The notes beneath the pieces are model-generated. The model was not told the DNA's origin and made no database searches. It saw only the letters and a list, made by a program, of their open reading frames with translations. This document shows, one piece after another, positions 36,401 to 47,153 of a stretch of 64,000 nucleotides of DNA. The DNA is from Panagrolaimus kolymaensis (lineage: Eukaryota > Nematoda > Chromadorea > Rhabditida > Panagrolaimidae): assembly GCA_028622995.1 (NCBI GenBank), contig JAJQJQ010000013.1, positions 1,240,001 through 1,304,000 on the forward strand, in the 5' to 3' direction. Within the stretch, counting starts at the first letter, position 1; each line of letters starts with the position of its first letter. The translations under genes and the position numbers were made by a program.

Positions 36401-39400
36401 TTTAAAAAAAGGAAATTTTTTTAGCAAAATGTGTTAAGCGGGTCTCCTTCCAAAATAGTTTCATAACTGGTTCTTAGATTGAGATAATTTTACATTAATG
36501 GAATAAAACTAACCTCAAATTTTTGGGAATGATAAACAATTTACTATTTCCTTTTTTAATAAAAATAAATAATAAAATCAATCCAATTAGTGCAGAAATA
36601 ATATTAATAATGTAAAGTAAAAAAAAAGTTCGAACTTCCAACATTTTATTGTTTATTCAACAACGAATAGTTTTAATAAAAAACAAATTATAAAATGAAT
36701 GAGCGTACTTTTTTTTAAGATGGCAGCAAACGACTGCTAACCTTTAATATAATTATTAAAATATCCCATAATCATTTATTTCATTTTCTCTTGCTTCGTT
36801 GGTAAAAAATCTTTATTTTTTAAATAAGCTATAATTTATTTTGGATGGTTATCTTTGTGAAATAAAATTTAGATAAGTAGACCACAAAATATTTTCTTTT
36901 ATTTTTTTAACAACTAGTCATTAAAAAACGATTTCCTCGAAATAATTTAAAGTGGTTTATGACTACTATAACCACCGTCGTCTATGTCTAAGATCATGTC
37001 TTTGTACTTTTTGGAATGTGGGTGTTCCCTCCATTTTTTTTACCTTCAGCAAAAAAAAGGAAACGTAAAATAATTTGCAATAATTTTGACGATTAGCTAT
37101 AAAATAAAAATTTATTATTTAAATTACACTTTGTCGTTTAATAATAATAAAAAGTAGTTAAGTTAATTTTTTTTCACCGGTTTTGTGAAGGTTTTGAGTG
37201 TTTCAAAAAAGGGAAATTAGAAAAGTTTATTTTTTATTTTCACCTGTTTATGTTTTATGAGAATTTTTATTATTACAAAGATAAAATTTACATGGAAAAA
37301 TAAGTTTTTGCTGTCATCTTTTTTTAACTATAAAATACATGGGGTTTTTTAAAAGCTTTTTTGGAAACATGTTTTTTAATTTCCGGGATTTTAAATGTTT
37401 ACAGTTTTTTAATGCTTCACAATTTTTGATCTTAAAGTTTTTAGTTCATTGTTTTAAGTAAAAAAAATTAGAAAACCAAACTATAAAAATTACAAAAAAA
37501 ATCCATGATCATCAAAAATTTTCAGAGATTATGATGAGCTCCAAGTTTTCCATGATTTTGCTCGCTCTTTTCTTGAACGCGGATTCTCTTTTGACGCTGA
37601 TCATCAAAGACTTGGGTTTGCAAAAATTATTTCATTCATTCGAAATTTTCCTGAAACTGAAATCTTCGATATTTTGTTTGCTTTTTGTGAATCATGGGCT
37701 GAAAAGGATTTATTCTTTTTTCTTCGAATTGAAAATGAAATCCATGAAATTTCAAACATTTTCCATCGACATCCGTTAGTTGGAAAAGCGGCAGTAAAAT
37801 TTTTTAAGGTTTGACTATTTTTTCTTTTTTAAAAATTGTTTTAACAAAAAAGTTTCTATTTTTTTAGAAAAATAAAAAATATGTTCGTTCAAGCATTTTT
37901 GGACTCATTTGTCAATTAGCATTAATTTCATCCAAAAGATATGAAACAGAAATGGCTAAAATGCTTGCAACATCATTATCAAAAATATGGAATTTTTCTG
38001 AAAATCTTAAAAAAGATGGTTGGATTTATGAAGTCATTCAAGATTTAAAACTTCATAAAATTACTGACAAATTCAGCGTTATTCTTGATTGTAAGTTTTT
38101 TAATATTTAGATTTTTTTCTTTATTAAAAAAATTCTATTAAATTATTTTTTTAGTGATAGCAGATAGTGAAAAAATTGCAAAAGTTTTAATTCCTGGTCT
38201 CACTGCATTTTCCCTTCAGTTGATTGAAGCTGGTGGACGAAAGGCTTCCATTAAAATTCTTAATGGTCGTTTGGAAGATTCAAAACATAGCAATATTGGT
38301 TTCATCGGTCGTTGGCTTTTGGTTGAAACCATTACTGCCAATGATAACTATGGAATGAATTCCCTTCGAGATTTAATAAATTCAATTTGTTCAAATGCGT
38401 CGAAAATTTCCACTGCTTTTTTGCTCATCGATGCTTTGATTGAAATTCGAATAAAAAAATCTGGATTTTTAATAATGAATTGGCAAATATTTGAAAAGCT
38501 TGCATCCAATATTTGTGAATTACCAAGTGAAGTTGGAGTAAAAATTATGTCAGCTTTAATGCCAATTATCATTCAAAGAGTAGGACTTCGAAAAGATGTA
38601 TTTAATTCCCTTAAAGCTCGAATGATTTCATCTTCTAAGGTTAGTTTTGGTTTTGTATTTTGGTCAAAGGGTTGCAATGTAAAAAAAACAGACAAATTAA
38701 AATTGGTAGTCCGCAAAAAAATTCAGGTAGAATTTTAAAAACTTTAAAGAGTGATTTTGCAACAAAAAAAAAGAAGTTTTAATTTTAAATTTTTTTGTAA
38801 ATTCCAGTGCCACCTGCAACGACATATTTACTGTTGTATTAATAAACAATTGTTGATGACATTTATTTATCAGCGAAATTGTATGTAATAAAAAATTGTC
38901 GTCACTTTATTTTACTTTTCAAGATTAATATCCTTTATAAGAACAATTTTTTAATTTGCTATTCTAACTAGCAAAAATAAAATGAACTTTAAAAAAACAA
39001 ACAGAAAAATCGATTAAAATATTCAAAAAAAATATAGTAAAAATGAAGCATTGAATTTCGTATAAAGCGAAGAAGAAAAAATTATTTTATTGGAAAAAAG
39101 CTTGGCTTTATTTATCTGATTATGAGATCTTTTTGATTGCTAAGAAGAAGAAAATGTTATGTTCTTCTTCGATGATTCATAATAGCAAAGTTTTAAAGAA
39201 AAATAAACATTCGGCTTTATCGATCGATGGTTTACACATTTTAGCAATGTAAAAAAATAAGCATCCCTATTTTTCTAGTTCATTTTTTAAATACATTAGA
39301 AAATTGCTAAAAAAAAAGATTTGAGAATCAAAAATGAGGCCATAAATAATTTTAATCATTAAAAAGTTTTGAGTTTTTAATATTTTTTCTTTTATTAGTT

Positions 39401-40194
39401 TTTTATGTTGATAGATGCGAATGAGCTTAAAAGTTTAAGCTGTAATAAAAATGTATTTTGACTATTCTATGACGATTCTGAGGTTTTTAAATTTTCAATC
39501 ACTAAATAAAATTAAGAAACTCAATAAAAAAATTTTAAATAATTTTATTTTTAAGGTTGCCACAGCTCTTCCAATTATGCTCCAATTATTTCGGTCATTA
39601 ATAGAACAGCCAGAAACGAAAGAAGCATTTCAATGTAGTCAATCATTTGCAACCTTTTCTTCTCAACTTACTCCCTCGAATTTCCATTCTTGAATGTTCT
39701 GCAAATGAATTTGGAACTAATTCATATCGAGAAAAAAGAAAATCCATTCCTTCATCAGCTTCCAAAACTGTTGCGAAAGATCCAATTAAAGCTAGAGCAA
39801 AAGTTGAAAAACAAAAACTTAATACTATTAAAAAAATTCGAAGAGATGAAAAACTTTTTATTAATTATGAAAAATCTTTTGATATTTTTCATGGATCGTT
39901 GGTACTTTTTGCAGAAAAATATGGAACAAATGAAAGAAAATTTTCACTTCCAGTAAGTTTTTTTGTTTGTTTGAGAAGCTCTGAATCATTTTTTTGGAGT
40001 AAAAAAAAATTATAAAATGAGTTAATTTATAGGCAGCAGAAGGAAAATTGACAAGAGATTTTCGAATTGATTCAAAAATGTATGCTGAAACTTTTGCAAC
40101 CCCGCAAATTGATGAAGATGAAACTGAAGAAGATATGGAAATAGATGAAAGCGGGAATGGCCTTGTTATTGACGAAGAAGAAGATGAAGAATAA
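33418..40194 (+). CDS. FANCI: FANCI-like DNA-repair protein, centre missing and frame switched
   Basis: Exons 33418-33651, 33730-33942, 34001-34212, 37526-37808, 37868-38090, 38155-38639, 39556-39952 and 40033-40194. FANCI pairs with FANCD2 to clamp DNA at interstrand crosslinks. Exons 1-6 (550 residues, in phase) are helical-repeat and follow human FANCI as I recall it: a KLAEMF..LINYKSIQLF segment, then LPSEVGVKIMSALMP. Lys550, the last residue of exon 6, aligns with the ubiquitinated Lys523, and exon 7 then gives QCSQS, matching the SQ phosphorylation cluster. The final exons give NYEKSF, KLTRDFRID and an acidic tail, matching the extreme C-terminus. Roughly 650 residues between are absent, and exon 7 (397 nt) changes frame between about 39640 and 39693. 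Could be decay, a true short form, or an assembly collapse. Intron 3 (3.3 kb) contains another gene. Confidence 0.6.
34966..36644 (-). CDS. Sre/Sra-type chemoreceptor GPCR, nested in the FANCI-like intron
   Basis: Predicted 304 aa from exons 36644-36514, 36377-36073, 35806-35649, 35343-35203 and 35145-34966, all phases joining. Seven hydrophobic helices are visible, from FFLLYIINIISALIGLILL to GLFFVVTYNPSFIIILL. After TM3 the sequence IERIVSTMFLEKY resembles the ER..AT....YE motif of nematode Sre/Sra chemoreceptors, and YNPSFII is the TM7 NPxx(x)I-type motif. Such receptors act in chemosensory neuron cilia. The whole gene lies inside intron 3 of the FANCI-like gene, opposite strand. Start is the first ATG before TM1. 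Confidence 0.75.
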
Positions 40195-40427
40195 ATAATT
40201 TTTTTAATCGTTCATTTTTTTATTATTATTTTCTTTTAACTAATCTATTTTTTAATTCAAATATTATATTTGCAATTTTTTAATTTAAAAAATTTCAACA
40301 TTTTTTCTCGCTTTCTTGTTGTTTATAGGTTTTAATAAATTTTTTCTTTAAAAGTTTCGTATATATTTTTTCATAAACAAAATAAACACTAAAAATAAAA
40401 CACAGATTTTCACTATCAAAGTTTTTT

Positions 40428-41995
40428 TTAATTTACTGTGCTTCGCCTCGTCATTGGTGGAGGAGTTGGCTTAAGCATAGGTCCAACAGAAGACATTTTC
40501 TTCTGAACAAGAAAAACTATGCTCGGCGTTAATACTTTGGGTTTGGTGTTTTTAAAAATGCTAATTAAAAGTATTCGAGCTTGTGAGGTAAAAGTAAATA
40601 TGACAATCGAATGCACCGTATTCATAGTGACACTCATACAATTTGTGATAGTATTTACATAATTTTCAAGCCATGGAAGTAAAGTTGGAAGTTTTGGTAA
40701 ATAATTAAATGTAAACCATTCAATTTGAAACACCGAACAAATAATAAAACATTGAAGTAAAACATTTATTTCACCCTTTTTCTTGGTTGTTGGAGCTGAA
40801 GGGAGTGTGTCACTACCATAGCGGAGGCGTTTATAAAAATGAAATTTAATTTCCATAAATGTAATTATATAAAAAGAAATCATAATCCATGGGGTAAATT
40901 GAGAATATGCATCAGCTAACTGAAAAATAAAAAAAATGTCATTAATAAAATGGTTGGAAAAAGCACATAAAAATATTTTTGTTTCGAAACTTTCCCATTT
41001 CTTTTTTGCCCTAAGTTTAAAAGAGCTTTTTTGTTGAGATTCAACATATAATTGCGATTCGAGAAAGTCATTCTAATTTCCTTCTTCGTGAGCTACTTTA
41101 AAGTCGAAGGATCACAAGTTATTTTAAATTAAGACTGAGCAAATAAAATTTTCAGCTGAAAACCTTAACTTACCGGCTCCATAATATTAAGACTATGCCA
41201 TGGACGAATTTCATTTTTAATTAAGATCAATCGAAATTTAATTGGATCAAACATATTGTAACATCCACCAAGTGTCATAGCCACCATAAACACAGCTAAA
41301 GTAATCCATGCAAAAGCGATGGTATAATAAATTTCAGGTTGACCAAAAATTCGTTCATTAAATTTCGGAAATAAAAAAACCATAAAACGATTTAAAGTTA
41401 AAATAAGCGCAAATAATAAAGTTCCATTATACGAAGCTTTATCAAACATTGAAAAGAAATAATTAAAGAAATCTGAATAAAACTAAAAAAAATTATTATT
41501 AATTTTAAATATAAAAAAGGAATGTAAAATTTTTATAAAGCAATTAAATTTTGGTTTCATTTAAAGAAAAGTAAATCTTCGATCAGGCATTAAAACAGGG
41601 AAGTAAAACGATTAAAACTCAACAATATTACAATATGCCGAAAAAAGAGTAATCTAATTTTTCTTTTCTTGAATGTAGAAAAGCGATGTGGAAACATATT
41701 TTTTCGAAAAAATGAGTAACTAACCTGAAATCCAGCGATTGTAGTTGGAATAGCCAAAAATAAATGATTTGTCAATGAAAGAAAATCCAAGAATAAAAGT
41801 TGCCAAGTTAAAATAAAAAATGATGCCTTTTTGAATTCTTTGTGTCCCTTAAAAAATTATTTATTTATTTTAAATATTTCTTTTTGAAAATCTTACTTTA
41901 ATCAAAACAATTAAAAGTAATAAATTAATTGTTAAAGAACAACAAACAAAAATCAAGTGAATTATTCCACAAATTATTCGAAGATGGTTTTCCAT
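40428..41995 (-). CDS. Srx-like chemoreceptor GPCR, left member of a divergent pair
   Basis: Predicted 340 aa from exons 41995-41897, 41847-41725, 41482-41174 and 40919-40428. Seven hydrophobic segments. TM3 ends with LTLNRFMVFLFPKFNERIFG, similar to the NRF..xxxP..Y..iF signature of Srx-type nematode receptors, and TM7 has NTVHSIVIFTFTSQAR. The basic C-terminal tail is Pro-rich (KPTPPPMTRR). The first three exons have exactly the same lengths (99, 123, 309 nt) as those of the gene at 43422-44756. The Srx assignment is less sure than the GPCR call. Confidence 0.78.
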
Positions 41996-43421
41996 TTTTC
42001 ATTTGCCAACAAAATTTTTTTTTTATTTTAAAGGAAAAATCTCGAAGACTTTGAAAAAATTCGAAGAACAACTTATTTTTTTTATTTCTTTTTTCTAAAA
42101 TGAGTAATTTAATGTTTAAAAGAAAATGACTTTTCACTTTATTTTATTACTCCGTTAAATTAATGGTTGAGTGTGACTATAATGTTGTTATAGGTTAGTT
42201 AATATCCGCCTATGAAAAAAAAAAGATATTAAATTTGATATCAATAAATTAATTATTATTGGAAGGAAGGAAAGTAAGCCAACGTAATTTTATTTTACTT
42301 TCAAAATACCAAATTTATTTAATTTTATTAAAGCTCAAAAGTTAGTTATTTATAAGCTCGAAAGCGGGGAGAATTAAGATTATCAAATTAATTTTTATAA
42401 CAAATAGATGAATGTTTTTTGCTGCATAAAAAAAGATTGTTGCAAATAATAAGGAAATGCAAAAAATTAAATGAAAAAAAGGGGGCGACAAGAAAACAAC
42501 AGATAAAGTTTCTTGAGAGAAAAAATTTTGCCTGAAAAAAAGAAGAGATTTTAACAATCTTTGCAAAAAATGGTGGACATTGTGAATGGATTCATAAAGT
42601 CGCCAATGACCTAGTAAAAGATGAATTAATTTTGAGAATTGTTAAATAAAATGTTTTAAAATATGTATTTTGAACCGTCTTAAAAAAACTAAATGAAATT
42701 TACTTTGACACGCGTCTGCTTTTTATTAATCTAAAAAACACGTTTTATGCAAATTTAAATATTTTTTGAAAACTTTATTTTCCATACGCCTTCATTATTT
42801 CTTGATGTCATTTCGTTGTTGATAATTCTAAATCACCTGAAATTTTTTTTGCAAGTTTGCAAAAGATGAATCATTATTTATTTTTGTTACACATCCTCCT
42901 CCTACATACAGTAATAATATCATAGAAGGTTAAAATACAAAAAAAGAAAAAATATTAAACTTTTTTGTATTAAATGTGTGTGGGAAAAATAACAATTTTT
43001 TAATTTATAAATTTTGCAAACTTTATTCCTATTTTTGTAATCATGCATCCTGTATGTAGTTTCCAAAAATAGTGAATGTTTTAAGAAAAACGCATGGATG
43101 AAAAAAAGAGTGTGAACATACATTTACATTAAAAAAAGTAAATAACAAACACACAAGTCCAAGAAATTTTTTGTTAACAGAGTGCATACCTTAAGTTTTT
43201 TCTTGTGAATTTGGATGTGTGATTCTTGAATTTTAGCTACTTTTTTTATATTTTTTTGATTAATTTGAAGGCAAAAATATATTTTAGACATTTATACTTT
43301 TGAGTTTTTCTTCTAGGATTTATTTTTGTTTTATTAAAAAAGCTTTTTTTCTATTCCTTCGAGTTTTTTATTTTCTTAAAATTTTTTTCTTCTTTGTTCA
43401 ATTAATAGAGAGACAAAGGCA
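41996..43421. promoter_or_regulatory. Shared upstream region of the Srx-like pair
   Basis: 1.4 kb of AT-rich DNA between two divergently transcribed receptor paralogues; presumably contains both promoters. No supported gene. Confidence 0.45.
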
Positions 43422-44756
43422 ATGGAAGATCATGTTCGATTAATTTGTGGAGTAATTTATTTTATATTTGTTTTTTGTTCTTTAATAATTAATTTATTGC
43501 TTTTAATTGTTTTGATTAAGGTAAGCTTTTTTAATAAGATAAATAATTTTATTTGGTCCCAAATAGAAAATCCAGAAATTAAGAATCTTTTAATTTCTGT
43601 TTTCTTTTAAAGCCGGCCTAGATTAAACATTAATTATATATTTTTAAGGGACACAAAGAATTCAAAAAGGCATCATTTTTTATTTTAACTTGGCAACTTT
43701 TATTCTTGGATTTTCTTTCATTGACAAATCATTTATTTTTGGCTATTCCAACTACCATCGCTGGATATCAGGTTAGTTACTCGTTTTTATAATTTGAATA
43801 TTCATTGGATTTTGAAAAAAACGCTATTCCAATTGTTATTTTGGTTTGATTCTTGCAATGAAAATTTTATTTTTTAGTTTTACTCAGATTTCTTTAATTA
43901 TTTCTTTTCTATGTTTGATAAAGTTTCATACAATGGAACTTTATTATTCGCGCTTATTTTAACTTTAAATCGTTTTATGGTTTTTTTGTTTCCCAAATTT
44001 AATGAACGAATTTTTGGTCAACCTGAAATTTATTATACTATCGCTTTTGCATGGATTTTATTAGCAGCTTTAATAATTGCAGTTTCATTTGGAGGATGGT
44101 TTAATTTTTTTGATCCTCACCTCTTTCGATTGATTTCAATCAAAAGAGAGATTCGTCCTTGGTATAGTCAATACATTCTGGAACCTGTAAGTTAGAAAAT
44201 GAGTTTTGAAACGAAAGTTTTTTGTCTTTTTTAGTTTATTGAATGTTATTCTCAATTTGCCCCTTGGGTTATGATATCTTTTTATGTAATTACTTTTCTT
44301 GAAATTAAGTTTCATTTATATACTCGACTTCGATATGGTCGAGAATCTCTTCCATCAACAACAGCAACATCAAGAACGACAAAGAAAAAAGGTGAAATAA
44401 ATGTTTTACTTCAATGTTTTATTATTTGTTCGGTGTTTCAAATTGAATGGTTTGGTTTTAATTATTTACCACAGCTTCCAACTTTACTTCCATTCCTGGA
44501 AAATTATGTTAATACAATTACGTGCTGTATGACTGTCACCATGAATACAGTCCATTCCATAGTAATTTTTACTTTTACAAGTCGAGCTAGAGCTATATTG
44601 AAAAGTTTTTTCAAAAAAACAAAATCGCCAAATATTTTATCGTCAAGTACTGTGTTTGTTGTGGCAGCTGCGGCGCATAGAAAAATGTCTGTTTTTTCTC
44701 CAACTACTATTCAGCAAGCTTCAACAATGATGATGAGACGTAGCACTGTAACTTAA
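43422..44756 (+). CDS. Srx-like chemoreceptor GPCR, right member of a divergent pair
   Basis: Predicted 350 aa from exons 43422-43520, 43649-43771, 43878-44186 and 44235-44756. Close paralogue of the gene at 40428-41995: long identical stretches in TM2-TM4 (for example GHKEFKKASFFILTWQLLFL) and in the TM5-TM6 region. It differs in the extracellular loops (GGWFNFFDPHLF against GGCYNMFDPIKF), in an extra TATSRT insertion in the third inner loop and in a longer Ala/Ser-rich tail. Loop divergence with conserved helices is what ligand-driven divergence after duplication would give. Confidence 0.78.
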
Positions 44757-44865
44757 ATTAAACATGACTTCCTTTTTTTGTAATTATTTTTAAACCTTTT
44801 CAAAATTTATTTCTATTTAATTTTTTCAAAATATAAATAATAAATTTTTACAATATTTACAAATT

Positions 44866-46207
44866 TTATTCGCATTTAACTAGGTCGTTAGTGACAGTTT
44901 GAATCCATTCACAGTGTTGACCAATTTTTCCAAAGATTGCTAAAATTTATTTTTATTATTTTTAAAATAAGGGAAAAGGATCTATGAAAACTTACGTGTA
45001 AGTTTACAATTGGATTCGTGATTATGGGAAGCGATGCCATATTGTTTGACAATGCCAGAATCTTCGACTAACAAAGGGCCGCCAATTTCACCCTAAAAAG
45101 CGATTTTTTTCAAATATGAATAAGAAGAAACAAAACAAGTGGCTTTTCGCCTCGAAAAAATATGTTCTTTCATAAAAAAATTTCTTAAATCCAAAAATGT
45201 TACATTTCTAATTTTGCTGCTATTATGCATTGAAATTGGGGCGGCGTCATCTGAAAAATCTGCCATTTCACATTCATATTCGCGTAATTGATTATGTTCA
45301 CCATCTAAAAATTTCGGCTTTTGTTCTAATATTTTTCTCTCTCGATTTCAATAAAAATTACCAGAATCAATTCCACCAAACCCAATTACAATTGCTTCAA
45401 TATGATCTCCATAAGGAGTAGTTCGTTTATTTATAACCGTTGAATTTACGTTATTATTGGTTGGAAACTCGGATGCGACCTGGAAATAATTTGAAAGATT
45501 TATTTTTGAAAAGTTAAAATGAAAAAAATCTGCAATTTGGAAGAAAAATGGTTTAACAAAATATAAGCTTTTTTTAAACAAAATATAAAAAATAAAAAAT
45601 TAATTATTTAAAAATATTTGTCTCTAATTTTGAATAAAAAAAATTAATCTCTTTTTTCCATCAAAGTTTTAATCAGCACAGCTGTGAAAAAAAAGTATCC
45701 CAAATGGTATGTTATGACTCACTTGAATGATAGCAATATTATGTTTAGCAATAAAATGTTCATCTTCACTATTGGTAAAATTTTCTAATGATGACGGAAC
45801 ATTAAAATAAATTTTTTCAATATCCACTCGATTAATATGCGTTGCAATATTTGGTCGATTGGTGGCATAAATTACATGAGTATTATTTACATTAGCCAAT
45901 TCTCCATCCACTAATAAACAGGTTAGAGCTGTTAAAACATATCTTGGATGAATAATGGTTCCAGTGCAATTATTTAAAATTGCTTCTGCTTCTGTATTTT
46001 CAATGTTTTCTGGAACCACAACAATTTGAACAGCGAATGGATATTTTCCAATTGGAACTGGATTTAATGCATGAACCTAAAAATTAATTTTTTTTCTACA
46101 GTATTTTTTTTGAAAGAAAAAAGCATGCAAAAAAATTTGCTCACCAGATTAAAAAAAGCAATAGAAACAAATAATAATTGAAAAACAAATAAACAATGAA
46201 AAATCAT
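44866..46207 (-). CDS. Catalytically dead S1 serine-protease homologue
   Basis: Predicted 292 aa from exons 46207-46145, 46076-45723, 45479-45362, 45304-45132, 45092-44996 and 44939-44866. Signal peptide MIFHCLFVFQLLFVSIAFF. The chymotrypsin fold is clear: NCTGTIIHPRYVLTA, then the region around IAIIQ, CFGEIGGPLL and a C-terminal CEWIQTV helix. All three catalytic positions are changed: TAAHC is TALTC (Thr73 for His), HDIA is HNIA (Asn134 for Asp), and GDSGGP is GEIGGP (Ile239 for Ser, with the preceding Asp as Glu). Intron 4 is set by phase so that C-x-G spacing before GGP is kept. Inactive homologues usually act as binding or regulatory proteins. Confidence 0.8.
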
Positions 46208-47153
46208 ATTTGTTTATTCTCTTTTTTTATTTTTTATTTTCGAAAATGGTTTGTTTAATTAAAAATATTTTTTGTGGAATAGCAATAAAATTTTTGTTTT
46301 TATATTAATAAATAAAAAAAGAAGCACAAATAAATGTTTAAAAAACAAAAACAATGTATCAAAAGATGACTATTTTGATTTCAAAATTGGCCTTTAAAAC
46401 AAATTTTGAATCATGACCTCGCAATCTTTCTTTTTTTTCGCCTCTGAATATTTGTTGACCTTTACATCAGACCAAAAAAGAAACCAAATGAAACAACCAA
46501 AAACTAAAAAACGTTTCTTTAAAAATCAACAAATATGTTTCATTGTTAAAAAGAAAATTTTTTTGACATTCATCCTGTTTTTGTTGTTGTCAAATTTTTT
46601 TTGTAAATACTTACTTTAAAACTTTGAATTTATCATTTCATTCTTTTTTGGTTTGTGTGTAAAAAAGTGTTAGAAAACATAAATAAATTTTTGCAAGGAT
46701 TAAAAAAAATTCAGTTTTGCAAACTGCTCGACAACTATTTTTTTTAAAAACAAAACGAAGTGTGGCTTTATTATTGACTATTGGAACTTTGGGATTAATA
46801 AAGCGTGAACGAAAGAATTATCCAGTTTTTAATAATACAAATAATTTTTTGGTTTCCCCAAAAAAGAAGAAACGAATTATGCCATTTGAAAATTTAGCGG
46901 TATTTTTCTCTCGTTTTTTTACAACATTATTTTTTCGGTAAAGAAAAAAAAAAAAGGTGAACAAAGTCTCTACAAAAAATAAATGAAAAAAAGGATCAGA
47001 TCTTATTCAATATGTATGAAGATACCATCTTTGGCAAATTTTTCTCTCTCTTTTCGTTATTGAGTCCTTGACATGGACTAGGGATAAAAAAAGGTAGCGG
47101 TGATTATTCTTTCTTGTTTTACTCAACCATTTGTTAGTCATTTTTGAGTAAAA
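46208..47153. other. Divergent intergenic region
   Basis: Between the protease homologue (-) and the broken Wart-like gene (+). An open frame at 46717-46941 (+), preceded by an AATTCAG acceptor-like site, is basic (VSPKKKKRIMPF) and might be an orphan exon, but no partner exons are visible. Confidence 0.4.

Noticed and set aside
38640..39555. Long FANCI-like intron as the place of the missing central exons
   Set aside because: Both strands are AT-rich with stops in every frame and no helical-repeat-like coding stretch.
46717..46941. Plus-strand open frame with basic C-terminus after an acceptor-like TTCAG
   Set aside because: No donor-linked partner exon, no start codon and no domain; kept only as a remark.
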